From contig JASWHV010000011.1 of assembly GCA_030760725.1 (NCBI GenBank), positions 78,965,765-79,029,764 on the forward strand: 64,000 bases of DNA, given 5' to 3'. Position 1 is the first letter of the stretch. Each line of letters starts with the position of its first letter. The position numbers and the translations under genes were made by a program. Below are positions 11,140 to 21,735 of the stretch, in pieces. The notes under the pieces are model-generated. The model ran no database searches. It was not told the DNA's origin and saw only the letters and a program-made list of their open reading frames with translations. The DNA is from Neostapfia colusana (Eukaryota > Streptophyta > Magnoliopsida > Poales > Poaceae).

Positions 11140-14091
11140 AGGCAGCCCAAGGTAGGGCTACCTTGTGCCTCGGCCAATGCTTTCTCAAGGAGAGGTGTGA
11201 CAAACCCTCCCCCTAGCTGGGAGGGTCCCTCCAGACCAATACAAGTATGCCGCTCTAGGTGCACCCGCCTGGCTGCACGGGATGGGTATCTCTACCGAAA
11301 CCACAAGACATAGAACACCTGTGTGAGTTCTACCCTTAGCGCAGTGGTAGGATATTTTTTCTTTTTCTCTTTCTTGTAAGGGTGTCATAGTCTCTAGGAA
11401 CAGTGCTTAGAACAGCTAAAGTCCCGGAAGGGTCCATCTACTCTTGTCATTCGGGGCGGGTCGATGCCATCTTACACGGCATGTTACCTTCTATTGCCCG
11501 AAGGAAGCGAGAAATAAGAAAAGTGTATCCTACCCTGGGCACTTTATTTACAGCTTGTGCTAGCTCATGCATATCAACTGTAAACGGCATGTCCAGTGCC
11601 TATCCTACACACTTGTCCAAGGTCTGGTGCCACTGGAAGGTCTCCTCACTGAAAGGTTGAACGCCCGAGGGAGGTCCACGGTTTGCAGCATGTTATGCCT
11701 GGTTCCGTATCCCTAGCATGCACATCCTGCCTCCCCTGCGCTACAACTGAGTACTTGGGGGCCAGAAAGAACACGCCTACGGACAAGAAAAGTAACCGGG
11801 GCCCAGACATTACCCCAATACTCTTTCCGTGCTTTCTTTCCATACTGCCCCGACCGTGTGGCCACTCAATTTTTCCTGTGTTCAACCGTAGCAAGAGCTG
11901 TGCTATCCTTGTGCAGGTGGGTCTGCTTGAGGTACCTGTGGCGTACCTGGGGTGTTGTGGTTGTCTCATTGCTCGGGGGCCTTATGGCGCCGAATGGCTC
12001 TTCACTGAAAGGCTTACGCCAGTGGGAAGTCCAGGGTGTGAAGCCTGCTATGCCTGGTTTCGTACCCCTAGCGTGCACACCGAGCCTCTCCAGCGCTACA
12101 TCTAAGTATCGGGGAACCGAACAACTCGTACTCCTCGGCAAGGCTTTAACCATATCGTGGATGACCCACACCGAATTACCTAAGCCCCATAGCTCAGCTG
12201 AGGACCATAAGCCACAGTAAAGCTACCAGACAAGGAAGAGTGACCAGAGAGCACGACCACTCCCACCTTCTGCCATTTCTGTAGGTCCGCACAGGTGTTT
12301 GGCATCTCGGACCTCCCAGGGGGCCTGATGCTGACATCCTGCCTCATCCAACGGGTGTCGGACTACTGCAACAGTGAGCAGAATACTCAGAGCGCTAGCT
12401 ACAACAAGCTGAAGACAAGAGCCGAACTTCCCTCGGGTCCTTGTGTTTCTAGGGACCCAGAAGGAGTGGTAGCCACACTGTCGGAGCGCCCTGGGTCCTT
12501 ACGCCGCTAAGGATCCGGAGGAACAAGCTCACGACATTGGCAAAGAGCTACCCACATTGGCTAAGTCATTCCGGACCTTTGCGCTCTCTCACCCTACCTT
12601 ATGCACGACTACATTTTTGCAGCTTTCCTTTCAAGCTTGTGTATATTTTTGCATGCCTCTCGACGTGTACATAGTTGTTTTTCTTTGTCTCGCTCTTGCC
12701 CAAAATTATGTTGTCCAGCTACAAGGTGGAAACACTTGGGGCACCTGTGTTGTCTCCAGACCCCTTGGTTACCTTCCTGCTAGGGTCCCGTGGCACCAGA
12801 AGGTCGCCTTCCCCTTCGGATTGCCCTGCCAGTGGGAGGTCCACGATGTGTAGCCTGCTTAGCCTCTTTCTATACCCTAAGCGTGCACACCCTGCCCGTT
12901 CAGCGCATCACCCATGTGCTGGGGGCCCGGATGGCACACCACCCTGGGAAGGATGGTAACCATGGTGTGGACACACTGCTACACCGAATTGCCCAGGTCT
13001 CGTAGCTTAGTAGAGGACCATAAGCCATAATGGGGCCAGCGAATAGGGATTATACAACTACACGACACGATTACCCCTTTCTTCTAGTGTTTGTGCAAGC
13101 CACAGGGCCCCGGTTTGTGGGGTTGGTTTTGGAGCACCAGCATTCCTAGGGGGGCACTCTCAAACCCCCAAGGCATGCGTCTCCCGAAGGGTCCGGAGCT
13201 GGCGTCTTGCGCCTTCTAGGCAGGCGTCCCCAAACACTTGGGCACACCTACCAGGGGGCCATCACGACTAGTCAAGGCAAGCAAGACGGCCGGACCCCTG
13301 CAACGCGCAACAAGGAAGTGGGTACATATCGACAGCAAGTAACAAGGAAGCATCAACCATTTTGGCAAATGAGAGAGCATCCGGTACTTGCGACATCAAG
13401 GACCAGGGGACCTCGCGAAAGCTAAAGCGGTCCTTCCTACCGGACCCTGCACCGAGTGGCTGAAGGATGAGAGGTCAACAAAAAGTCTTTCATTCATCAG
13501 CACAGGAGTACAAGACAAGACACAAAAGACAAAGGAAAGATACAAAGGTCGGAGCCCTCCTAGTTCTCACCCGCACCATGCTTAAAGTGCTCGACAACGA
13601 GGGCTCCTAAGTCTTCGACCTCAGACCGAGCTGCCACCTCCCTCTCATCCGACGTGGGTCCTGGGCTCAGGTCCGAAGCCTCCATGACGGGTGAAGTCTG
13701 GAACTACCACATGTCCCCAAGCTCCGAGCCGCCTCCCCGCTGAGGACGGCTCTGGTGCTAACACGTGCCCTGGGCTCCGGTCCGGGCCTTCCCAGTGGGT
13801 GAAGTCCGTAACTATCATGTGTCCCTAGGTTCCGAGCCACCTCCTCGGTGAGGACGGCTCCGGAGCTGACACGTGTCCCGGGCTCCGGGCAGAATCTCCC
13901 TTCTGAGGAAAAGTCTGGAGCTGCCATGTGTTCCCCTGGAAGGAGCTGGAGACAAGGGCTGGATTTCCTTCAAATCCTTGTGCTGCTGAGGATCCAGAAG
14001 GAATGGTAGGCACACTGTCGGGGCGCCCTGGGACCTTACGCCGCTAAGGACCCAGAGGAACAAGCTCGAGGCATCGACAAAGAGATACCCA
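11140..14091. repeat. Element C, left part: non-coding, internally repetitive sequence of unknown type
   Basis: There is no supportable coding sequence. Diverged direct repeats are visible. One block (gtgggaggtccac... CCTAGCGTGCACACC...gcgctac) occurs near 11640-11765, 12000-12115 and 12815-12935. A second block (accgaattgcc...gaggaccataagcca) occurs near 12172-12220 and 12982-13035. A third (ccagaaggartggta...gccgctaaggayc...aacaagctc) occurs near 12460-12570 and 13985-14091. At 13640-13940 there are units of about 107 bp built round CACGTGTCCCGGGCTCCGG. The same unit family recurs at 42540-42930 beyond the chromovirus array, so both stretches probably belong to one host element. Confidence 0.5.
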
Positions 14092-15084
14092 CGTTGATCG
14101 GTTAACCAAGACGGCTCACTTCATTCTGGTGAATACACGTTACAATGCCGGCAAATATGCGGAGCTATACATAGCGAAGATTCTATGCCTATACGGGGTA
14201 CCCAAGACCATTGTCTCAGATCGAGGTGCATTATTTGTATCTCGCTTTTGGGAGCAGCTACACGCTGCATTGGGTACTAAGTTGATCAGGAGCTCCCCCT
14301 GCACCCTCAGACAGATGGCCAGACAGAGAGGGTGAATCAAGTCCTAGAAGACATGTTGAGAGCATGTGCCATCCACCATGGTAGGAACTGGGATGATCAC
14401 CTACCATTAGCGGAATTCTCGTACAACAACGGCTATCAGGCGAGTATCAAAATGGCACCTTACGAAGCTCTCTACGGTCGTAAATGCCGCACCCCATTAA
14501 ATTGGTGCGAGTCCGGTGAAAGGGTCACATTCGGAGTTGATGTGGTGAACGACGCCGAAGAGCGCGTTCGGACAATTCAAGCCAATTTGAAGGCCGCTCA
14601 ATCCCGACAAAAGAGCTACGCTGATAAGAGGCGTAGGCCGTTGCACTTTGACGTTGGGGAACACGTGTACCTCCGCGTGTCTCCAATGAAGGGCGTGCAC
14701 CGATTCGGTGTGAAGGGGAAGCTCGCTCCCCGTTTTATTGGACCCTACGCTGTCACCGAGAAGTGTGGACCAGCGGCGTATCGATTGGAACTACCGGCAT
14801 CTCTGGCTGGTGTCCATGATATTTTCCATGTTTCGCAACTGCGAAAATGCTTGAAGCATACAGCTTCTGTTCCTACCGAAGACATCGGCGAGCTGAAACC
14901 GGATTTAACATATGATGAATATCCGGTGGGAATTCTTGATGAGAAAGCCAGAACCACACGCAGCAGAACGTTGTGGTTCTACAAAATACTCTGGAGCAAC
15001 CACACCGCCGAGGAAGCGACGTGGGAGAGCGAGGAGTTCCTTCGCTCAAATTACCCGGAGTTCATGGCTTCTCAACACGGGTAA
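14092..15084 (+). pseudogene. Element D upstream fragment: integrase C-terminal half and chromodomain
   Basis: The sequence starts abruptly inside the integrase core at DRLTKTAHF and runs through VSDRGALFVSRFW to the stop at 15082. It matches 37296-38289 except for a few changes. The important one is near 14296, where one base is lost and the HPQTDGQ box is destroyed, shifting the frame. The remainder is open: VNQVLEDMLRACAIHHGRNW, then the YLRVSPMKG region and the chromodomain-like tail LWFYKILWSNHTAEEATWE. Missing are gag, protease, reverse transcriptase and the first catalytic Asp. The abrupt left end marks an illegitimate junction with element C. Confidence 0.87.
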
Positions 15085-15133
15085 GTCCCTATTACATCGC
15101 TATCTCTTCTTTTATAATCTCGGGACGAGATTC

Positions 15134-15150
15134 TTTTAAGGGGGGAGGGA
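15134..15150 (+). promoter_or_regulatory. Polypurine tract (upstream copy, element D)
   Basis: The run ttttaaggggggaggga is followed directly by the LTR start TGTAAAAGCC. The same tract precedes the right LTR at 38339-38355. Confidence 0.85.
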
Positions 15151-18100
15151 TGTAAAAGCCCAAGAAAAGGGACTTGCAAAATTTTTATGCACCTCACAAC
15201 ACAACAGTTTTGTTGTGGGTAGATTGTGAAATATTGTGAAGAGCAAGTGGCCTCCATCAAAGGAGTGATTAGAAGGGAAAGTCTTCACTTTCACAAAGTA
15301 GGGTTTACACACATGTGATCACACATGGGAGGGAAATTTCAAACTGTTGCATTCAACTTCAGGATTTCAGCAGCTAAAACAAGGAGTAAAGGGCATACTT
15401 GGATTCCTCAGGTTCAAATTAGTGGGGAGGCAAAGTCTCAATAATTTTTGCAAGGGTTTGCTACCCAATGGTCCAAAAAGGAGCCAAATAGGCAAGAATA
15501 CAAATATACATCTGAATTTGAGGGAAACTTGTCCAATCATGCAAATGTGGCTCAGTTTGAGACTGCAAACATTTGAATTACTCATTTGCCAAAAATTTGG
15601 AGATATTTTGGGGCAGAGGGGAGCTGTGGGCCCCACTGGTCAGTGAGAAAAGAGGGGAGAAGCTTACTGCCTAAGTTAATCGGTTCCACAGTTCACACTC
15701 GAGCGAGTTGCGCTCTCGCACCGGCTGCCACCGCACGGTCGACCGACGACCGAAGCACCTCCCGAGCTGCTTCAAGCATCGGTTCCCCCGCGCCCTTATC
15801 TCCCCTACGCCGTGCTCAGTCGGCCACAGCCCTCCCACGAGCCCTGTTATCTTTCCTCCCGAGCAAACAAGCCGCCGGCGCCGCGCCTGTTCGTCCCGAT
15901 CCTAAGCCGGCATCGCATCCCGACTGCTCAAGCGATCAACACGAAAAAGGAGCGCCAGCGCGTGCACAAGAGTTCCCTCAGCTCAGCTCCGGCGTTCGGG
16001 GTTCCTGTCGGCCGTATTTTGAGCATCAGCACCGAAGCCGAGGTGCAACCGGTGGAAACCGACGTCGGGCTCCCGTGGGCAGCTCACACCAACCAGTTTC
16101 ACGACTGAGCGAGAGCACCCCAAGGTGCGCCAACTCCCTGCGCTGCTCCTCTCCAAATTTCAGAGCAATCCGTGCGACGTAGCGTCGGAATTTCAAGTTT
16201 TCCCCTCGGACGAGGAAAACCGGACCGCGGGTAAGAACTGTGGAAATTCACGCTTAATTCTCGGTTAAAGTTGTTCATTTTGCGCACACCAGAACTAGAG
16301 AGGATAGGGAACCTTTTCCCTCCACAACCCTAGCTAGAAACGCCGTGGTTACAGCTAATTTCGAGCTTTTCGGTCGGCGGCCATGGCGGGAACACGCGGG
16401 TGCACGGTGACAGCCAGGTTGCCGTCGTTTCCGAGCCAGGTTGAGGCCACGCCGAGATTTCCTGACCTCCACTGATGCTTTAGAGCGGATCCGCCGAGCT
16501 TTTGGCGGGCTAATGTGCTCGGGCGACGGTGCCGATCATCACCGAAGGCCGCGGCTCGTCGCCAGCCTACTTCCGGCCACCGGCAGCCCGAGCCAACCCC
16601 ATAGACTTGTTTCCTGACCCTGAAAATCCCCAGGCGGCGAGTCTCCGGCCGAGAGGTGGCCGGGAAGCTGGGTCCGGCGAGCTCCAGTACAGCGCCGGCG
16701 AGGGGGAGGCGCGGGAGCGAGAGGAGGAAGAAGACCCACCGGGCCCACGTGTCAGCAGCTGAAGATTAAAACCCCGGATCAGCTGTGGCGTGTGATCCCG
16801 TGTGGTGGCACGGGAAAAGGTCTGTGGCCCCCGTGTGGCGCGAGTCCGGCGGTTGACGCGTGTAGGGTGGACCCACAGGCAGAGTTTGAACTTTTCCCGA
16901 ATTAATTTGAATTCCAGAATTGGTTCAAACTTTGGAACTGCATAACTTTGGCTAGGAAGCTCCAAATTTAGTGATTCAAATTGGGTTGGATTCCTCTTGA
17001 CTAGCTCTGTCCAAATACACAACCCAATTTGTATGAAACCCAATAATTAATTCTGGAAAATTCTTTAAAGCTTTTCAGCAAAAGAATTTTAGAGGGAGTT
17101 TGGTTCAGCCAAAAATCCCCAAATTTTACCAGAATGTTCTTTAGGACATTAGTAAACCCCTGTAAAAGTTTCAGACCATTTGGAGTTGATTTGGTCAGAG
17201 CAATTCAAATTGGAAGGTGCTGTGTTCATTTGAATGCAGAAACATTTTCAGAGAACTTCCAAAACTTGGAAATTCAATTCTGGGCAAACCTTGACTCCAA
17301 AAATGCTAGGAAAATTCATGCAAACTCTATGAGCTATAATAGAAATTGTAGTTCATTAAGTTGTGTATGAACAGGGGTCTGACCTCAGAATTAATTCCTC
17401 CATGCTTATTTGCTAAGGAAATTATTCTGAGCAAACCACGCCATGAAAAATGCTAATGTTTGGTCCAGAGAGTTTTCTGGTGAGAAGGAACTCACACAAA
17501 AATTCTCAGCTTCATTGGAGCTCTAGATCACCCCTGTCCTGTTTAACCAATTAAAGGATTGATATGGAAAAGGGGGGAAGCCACTTAGCATTTCACCGTG
17601 TGACTAAGTCCAAGCCAAACCACCAATCCCAATTCATATTTAAATTCTTAAACAAAGTTCCAGGGGTTAGAGGCTGGTTATTATAACTAATAGTAGAGGT
17701 CTTACTCTAGGACTCACATTTGCATCTAAATTAACATATAGTATTTCATTAACGTGTAGCCGTTGAAGAAGAGACTCCGGAAGTGCTGGATTTCCTTCTT
17801 CCGGACGAAGACTTAACTCCTGACCAGCAGCAACAAGGCAAGCCCCGGTTTGCATTAACCCTTTTTAAAAGTTTTACTTTGTTTACATGTGTCATATGAA
17901 GTATATATGTGCATTAGGTATAGGATGAATGAAACCCCACTTGCATAACCAAAGGTTCCTAAAAGAGTGAGGGTAGTGTCAAGGACCTCGAGTAGACAGG
18001 CTATGCTTAATGAGTCATAGGACTTCGGTACAAGTCGAGTAGTTGGAATCTACTCGCGAGATAGGCAGTGGGACACACGGGTTCGGTTGAGCGACGCGAG

Positions 18101-19220
18101 ATCATTTTAGTGATGAAAATGAGACTAGGCAGTGGCTAGGGCGCAGCAAGAGGGAGTCTTGTGTGCGCATCCCTGCCCGTGTCGATTGAGGACCGATCCG
18201 TGTGCGGCCCTGCTGAACAAGTATTGAACGTACCGAAGGCATATCGGATATATGGGCCCCGATAAACCGATGTAGCCTAAACCTCCGGGCGTCGAGGCAT
18301 AGCACACCGATTTATAGGTGTAGGTTGAGGGCAGCAAGGTGGAAATCTGCCAACGGGCATAGAGAGATGCTCCGTGTGGGGAACCTCCTGCTCGTTTCGG
18401 TGCGACCGGTTCGACGTTTGGGCTGTTGGGTGAAAGGTTGTCCCGTACGACATCGAGTGAGCGTGCTGTGCAGCTCCACGGGTGGGCGTACGTGACGTGC
18501 TCTTTGGGTTTTCCCTGCAGGTGTATATCGAGTCGATTCGCCGTCCCTCGCGGTGACGAGTACCGCTTGTTCACTGCGTCGTAACGTAGACTAATGGATG
18601 AAATATGTTGATTCAATGATGCTGATTGCTATAATTGTATTGCTACATGTGTGCCACCAAATACTGCTTACTAAAGTTCAGATTTCATGAACTGTTAACT
18701 TGTTGCTAAAAGATGAACTAAGGATGAACTTGTAGGCGTGTCCTTTTGCTGAAATGTTACTATCCTATGTCCATTGTACCCCTCACGTAGAGTTTCATGC
18801 TTAGGTAAGTCGGTTAAGCCTTGCTGAGCCTTTGTGCTCACGGTTGCTGCTTAAGTGTTTTTCAGGTGAGGAGCCACCCATGGACTCGGAGTACGAGTCC
18901 ACCGGCGAGGGTTACCCTCCGTCGGGGACCACGGCTGAGTGGGAGCCGTACACGCCGCGCTGAGCTGAGACGTGCAGCTAGTGTGGGTTGCCCTAGGGCT
19001 GGGCAACTGACTTTTGCTAAATAGGCGGGCGTGAGTTGTATAGTGTAGTCTTCCGCTGTGTAATAGAACAATAATTGTAACTGAAGTTTGTACTTGTTTG
19101 TACAGTTTCAGCTGTTTTTCCCATGTAATATATTGTGTTCTTATGACGTGTGCTGTCGGGTGTCGCATCGCGCGGCACCACCCTCTGCGATCCTGGATGA
19201 GCGGACCCCGGTCCGCCACA
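15151..19220 (+). repeat. Left LTR of element D (4070 bp)
   Basis: It runs from TGTAAAAGCCC to GGTCCGCCACA and has exactly the same length as the right copy at 38356-42425. By eye I find about six substitutions between them (for example near 16416, 17157, 17909, 18880, 19008 and 19188) and no length change. It is followed by a tRNA-Met primer binding site, so it works as a 5' LTR, yet it is also preceded by a polypurine tract and integrase. It contains no gene; short ORFs inside it are chance frames. Confidence 0.92.
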
Positions 19221-19223
19221 GCC

Positions 19224-19235
19224 TGGTATCAGAGC
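19224..19235 (+). promoter_or_regulatory. Primer binding site of element D
   Basis: TGGTATCAGAGC, complementary to initiator tRNA-Met, lies 3 bp after the left LTR. It proves that the middle LTR is the 5' LTR of the interrupted full-length copy. Confidence 0.92.
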
Positions 19236-21062
19236 TGCAGTGGGGATAGCACAGTACTTAAGGACTGCATTATGGGAAAACATAGGTTACGGTGAGGAAT
19301 CGGTAGTTGCCCAAGTAAGGACTATATTAGCATAGTTACTTAAAGTGGCAAAGACTAACTTATGTGTTATAATTCTGAATTTTAATTATGTAACGACGCA
19401 CCTACGCTCTGGTAAGTACGGTAAGGAACGCCACCGAAAGCGGTCAATTTCGGTTAGCTCCCCCTGACGAGGAACGTGGCTCAGGGATAGAGTCTCACAG
19501 CTTGGTGTGAGATGTCAATATGAACCTCTTGGACTCTTCATGTCCCTGAGTTCATATGAAACGCTGATCCCTAGCGTGCATTAGGCAAGTAAGTGGAGAC
19601 CCCATCGCGTGGTCAGTAACGCGAGAGTGTGTTCGTCTGGAAATAGCCCAGGAGGACATACGCAGCGCTTGCCATCGGCGTGCCCTGCAGGGCAGTAGGT
19701 GGTATCTGTTGGGTTGATAACATTCCCAACCGTGACGACCCGTTCATGACATACTCGGGTTCCCCGTCGTGTGGTGTTGAAACACGATCACGTGCCTTGA
19801 GACGTGACTTAGCTCAAGGACGGCCGTATGACAATGATACGGGCGTTTGTATTTACTTTTGGATATGGAACTGCCTGAAATGAACAAACTTTGAGTGCAC
19901 CATCATTGTGTGGTCTTCTGCAGGTACTAACCACGTATGTATCCGTGTAGAAAACGTGTGCGAGAGACCATTTAGTGCCACACTCGAGACGTATATACCG
20001 GTATGATCCGGTTAGGATTTTCTTTTGTGAGGAGCGTAGTACCGAGACATTGTAGGCATCTGCATGAGTATAATGAAAACGAAGAATTGAAATCTATAGG
20101 TTCAACAGTTAGGACCCTGGTTGGGTATAATATTGGGATAGTGATGATTGTAGTTCCAAAAGACTGAAAAACAGAGTGCTCTGTTTTGGGCAGCATGTTT
20201 GCTGATCTTCAACAGGGCATAACTCACAGGTCTTTTAGCCCAGGGAGGTGTGCTATATAGTTCTGGAAAGGTATTCAAGTACTCTACAACTTTGTTGTAG
20301 ACTTCCAGAGCTGAAACTAGCCTTGAGATGGCTGAAATCCCAGAGGAATGTAAACTGTCCAGAACCAGGGCAGAGTAAAACATCCTCTGAACTGATCTGT
20401 TTTCCAAACATAACTCCCAGTTGAAAAATCTAAAATTGTCATATAATACATCCTTAGAAAGAGTAGAAGATGTGCGACACCTTTGCAATTCAAAGTTCCT
20501 GAAATTTCAGCACAGAATTTAGTGGAAATCAGGGTTGGAAACGGCCACTTCCAAGGGAGGTGCTGTTAAAATCCTTCCAGAAATTCTGCTGACTTTGAAT
20601 TAACATAACTTTTTAATCAAAGCTGATCTGGGGGCAAATGAGTACTCGTTGGAAATATACTGAAGTTAACTTGAACTTTGATATTCAACTTGAGTCATGA
20701 AAATGCACAGAACCAGATCAAAACTTGGAATAGGTAGAAACTGGTCATTCTGACAGAAGAATGACAGTTGAACTTATCGGAGAGGGTGTTGTACCCTAAG
20801 GGTGTGATATGTGATGACAACGCGATAGTAATGTCTCGTAGTGACCAAACCTAGTTATGTTGAGCTTCCAAAGTGGAGGTTCACCAAGTTGGATTAAACT
20901 AGCTGGTGTTTGGTCTGGTAATGGTGTAGCTTGTGCAAAGTTATTACATTATCGGCTTACGATATATATCGCATGTTTTTGTTGTCATAATATTTTTACG
21001 CCCATTATAATGGAACTGCATGCAAGTGTTGCGGGACTGATGTTATTGTCGTATGATTGCAG
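19236..21062 (+). other. Leader of element D between primer binding site and gag
   Basis: About 1.8 kb with no long sense ORF and many short upstream ATGs. It ends tatgattgcag directly before the gag ATG, which looks like a 3' splice site. GTGAGG near 19292 could be a donor. Splicing is not demonstrated. Confidence 0.55.
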
Positions 21063-21735
21063 ATGGTTCGCACTAGGACCACGCACGAGGTAGGTGGCTC
21101 TAGCCAAGGGGGAGGCGATGACTCCCAGCCACCGGCCTACGACAGCACCCCGCAGCAGCAGCCACCACCGCCGCCTCCGCTTACTCTAGCGGATGTGATA
21201 GCGGCATTGGTGGGAGGTCGTGAGGAGCAGACCGACCTGCTCCGCACGATCGTGCAGAATACGTCCCAGGCGGGAGGACGTCAAGAGCGAGGGCCTCGTG
21301 AGCCCCGCGAAGTGTCGTACTCGGATTTCATGAGTACGCACCCTCCAGTGTTCACCGAAGCTGAAGAACCACTGGAGGCGGACAACTGGCTGCGGACTAT
21401 CGAGTCCAAGTTCGGGCTGCTCCCGTGTACGGAGCGGCAGAAGACACTGTTCGCAGCACAACAGCTCCACGGTGCCGCTGGTGCGTGGTGGGCGAATTAT
21501 GTCGCCTCACGACCGGCTGGCCATGCCGTGGAATGGCAAGAGTTCCGGGAGGCGTTCTGCGCCTATCACATCCCTCCCGGAATAATGAAGAGAAAGTTCC
21601 AAGAATTTTTGGAACTGAAGCAGGGCGGGAGGAGTGCCCACGACTACTCCCGTGCCTTCAACCATCTGGCGCAGTATGCGTCAGACTACATCTCCACGGA
21701 GGAGAGGAAGAGGGAGCACTTCTATCGGGGGTTGC
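21063..21735 (+). pseudogene. Element D gag, 5' piece (split by element E)
   Basis: The first ATG in frame is at 21063 (MVRTRTTHEV); the open frame also extends a little upstream without ATG. After a Gln/Pro-rich stretch and LTLADVIAALVGGREEQ comes the gypsy gag core: STHPPVFTEAEEPLEADNWLRTIESKF, AAQQLHGAAGAWWANYVA, WQEFREAFCAYHIPPGIMKRKFQEFLELKQG and YSRAFNHLAQYA. Gag forms the particle shell and packages element RNA. The frame is cut after YRGLL at 21735, where element E begins (TGTCACACCC); the trailing residues read on into E's LTR. The rest of gag resumes at 34424 beyond the GTTGC target duplication. Confidence 0.92.

Noticed and set aside
11683..12220. Overlapping ORFs of 100-140 codons in element C
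   Set aside because: No recognisable domain, and equal openness on both strands suggests GC-biased non-coding repeats.
15586..16182. 198-codon ORF in the D LTR (also at 38791-39387)
   Set aside because: It is low-complexity, lies wholly inside an LTR and is repeated only because the LTR is; no domain seen.
21063..21100. Gag of element D starting MVRTRTTHEVGG as a second H3-like N-terminus
   Set aside because: Only Met, Arg, Thr and Thr positions agree and the ARKS core is absent; chance is enough.
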